From Altererythrobacter xiamenensis (lineage in GTDB: Bacteria > Pseudomonadota > Alphaproteobacteria > Sphingomonadales > Sphingomonadaceae): 64,000 bases of DNA. Under the pieces are notes generated by a model that worked only from the letters and a program-made list of their open reading frames with translations, had not been told where the DNA came from and did not search any database. The stretch lies in NCBI RefSeq assembly GCF_900177715.1, contig NZ_FXWG01000001.1, forward strand, positions 62,001-126,000. Direction: 5' to 3'. The first letter of the stretch is position 1. The number at the start of each line of letters is the position of its first letter. Of the stretch, positions 63,760-64,000 are shown piece after piece. The translations under genes and the position numbers were made by a program.

Positions 63760-64000
63760 GCGATTCCCCATCGAGAACCTGTCCCGCCTCGCCTCGAGCA
63801 GCGCGGGAACGGATTACCTATCGACGCGTCTCATAAGGGCGGGCCCCGAAATCAGGCCCGCAATCGCGTTTTGCGCGGATATCGTCGGATTTTGCCAATC
63901 GCTATTGCAATTGCGAATTATTTGCAAAGATAGTTCCGAACTGGCACTTTTTGCCGGTTGCAATCGCACAGGCGCGGGCTTAGGGCGACCGATGAAAGAC
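63760..64000. other. Window-end intergenic region with TTGCAA repeats
   Basis: 241 bases without an evident gene. GCGGGCC/GGCCCGC (63839-63845/63855-63861) is a hairpin lacking a T run that may still end the GGDEF-EAL transcript. TTGCAA recurs at 63906, 63923 and 63959 within an AT-rich stretch that looks like the promoter of a gene beyond the window. Confidence 0.35.

Noticed and set aside
1..64000. CRISPR arrays or prophage
   Set aside because: No spaced direct repeats, cas genes, integrase, capsid or terminase genes are visible; the single GH24 lysozyme has no phage neighbours.

Overview
The window reads as a chromosomal stretch of an alphaproteobacterium of the order Sphingomonadales, most likely Erythrobacteraceae (Erythrobacter/Qipengyuania/Altererythrobacter type). 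This is inferred from protein resemblance, from the CckA and CpdR cell-cycle regulators, from a SapC-family protein, from direct-repeat GTTC-N7-GTTC (GAAC-N7-GAAC) LexA sites in front of recA and uvrA, and from a generally high GC content. No rRNA operon, CRISPR array, insertion sequence or complete prophage is visible. About 88 percent of the window is coding, and most genes are housekeeping or conserved sphingomonad genes.

Layout: 1-7.5 kb holds the 3' end of uvrD, a membrane hybrid histidine kinase, a DEAD-box helicase, a small secreted protein, a GlcD-type FAD dehydrogenase and SapC. 7.5-14.4 kb holds an N-formylglutamate amidohydrolase, cpdR, tRNA-Val(GAC), icd, a GNAT-nitrilase fusion and a CPA2 antiporter. 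14.4-27.6 kb is almost entirely minus strand: alaS, recA, two tandem DUF4139-type proteins, cckA, a DUF2062 protein, smpB, a DUF885-type lipoprotein and dapA. 27.7-35.8 kb contains a lytic transglycosylase, greB, an outer-membrane barrel protein, rlmN, an exonuclease/phosphatase-fold protein, a methyltransferase, a MOSC protein and a glycine-zipper protein. 35.8-38 kb is a translationally coupled trio (pteridine-reductase-like SDR, cytochrome b, Mo-oxidoreductase). 38-43 kb has two cyclopropane-fatty-acid-synthase paralogues flanking an atypical LptB-like ATPase, then argG.

The most interesting interval is 43.03-43.83 kb. It has no credible protein gene but has a sigma70-like promoter, many hairpins (several closed by C(UUCG)G tetraloops), repeated short motifs and a strong terminator-type hairpin. 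I propose a structured non-coding RNA of roughly 570 nt that I do not recognise. Next comes a small accessory zone at 44.4-48.4 kb: a 2OG-Fe(II) oxygenase, an orphan D12-class adenine methyltransferase, and a distinctly AT-richer segment with an unrecognised coiled-coil protein and small lipoprotein genes, probably acquired horizontally.

48.5-64 kb returns to ordinary content: a CHRD lipoprotein, SOS-controlled uvrA, a GH24 lysozyme with an overlapping lipoprotein gene, an M3 peptidase, a sulfotransferase-like protein, a FecCD/BtuCDF-type ABC importer operon, a SleB-like cell-wall hydrolase, and a membrane GGDEF-EAL protein. Where several starts were possible I chose the one with a Shine-Dalgarno match or with family agreement and say so in the entry.
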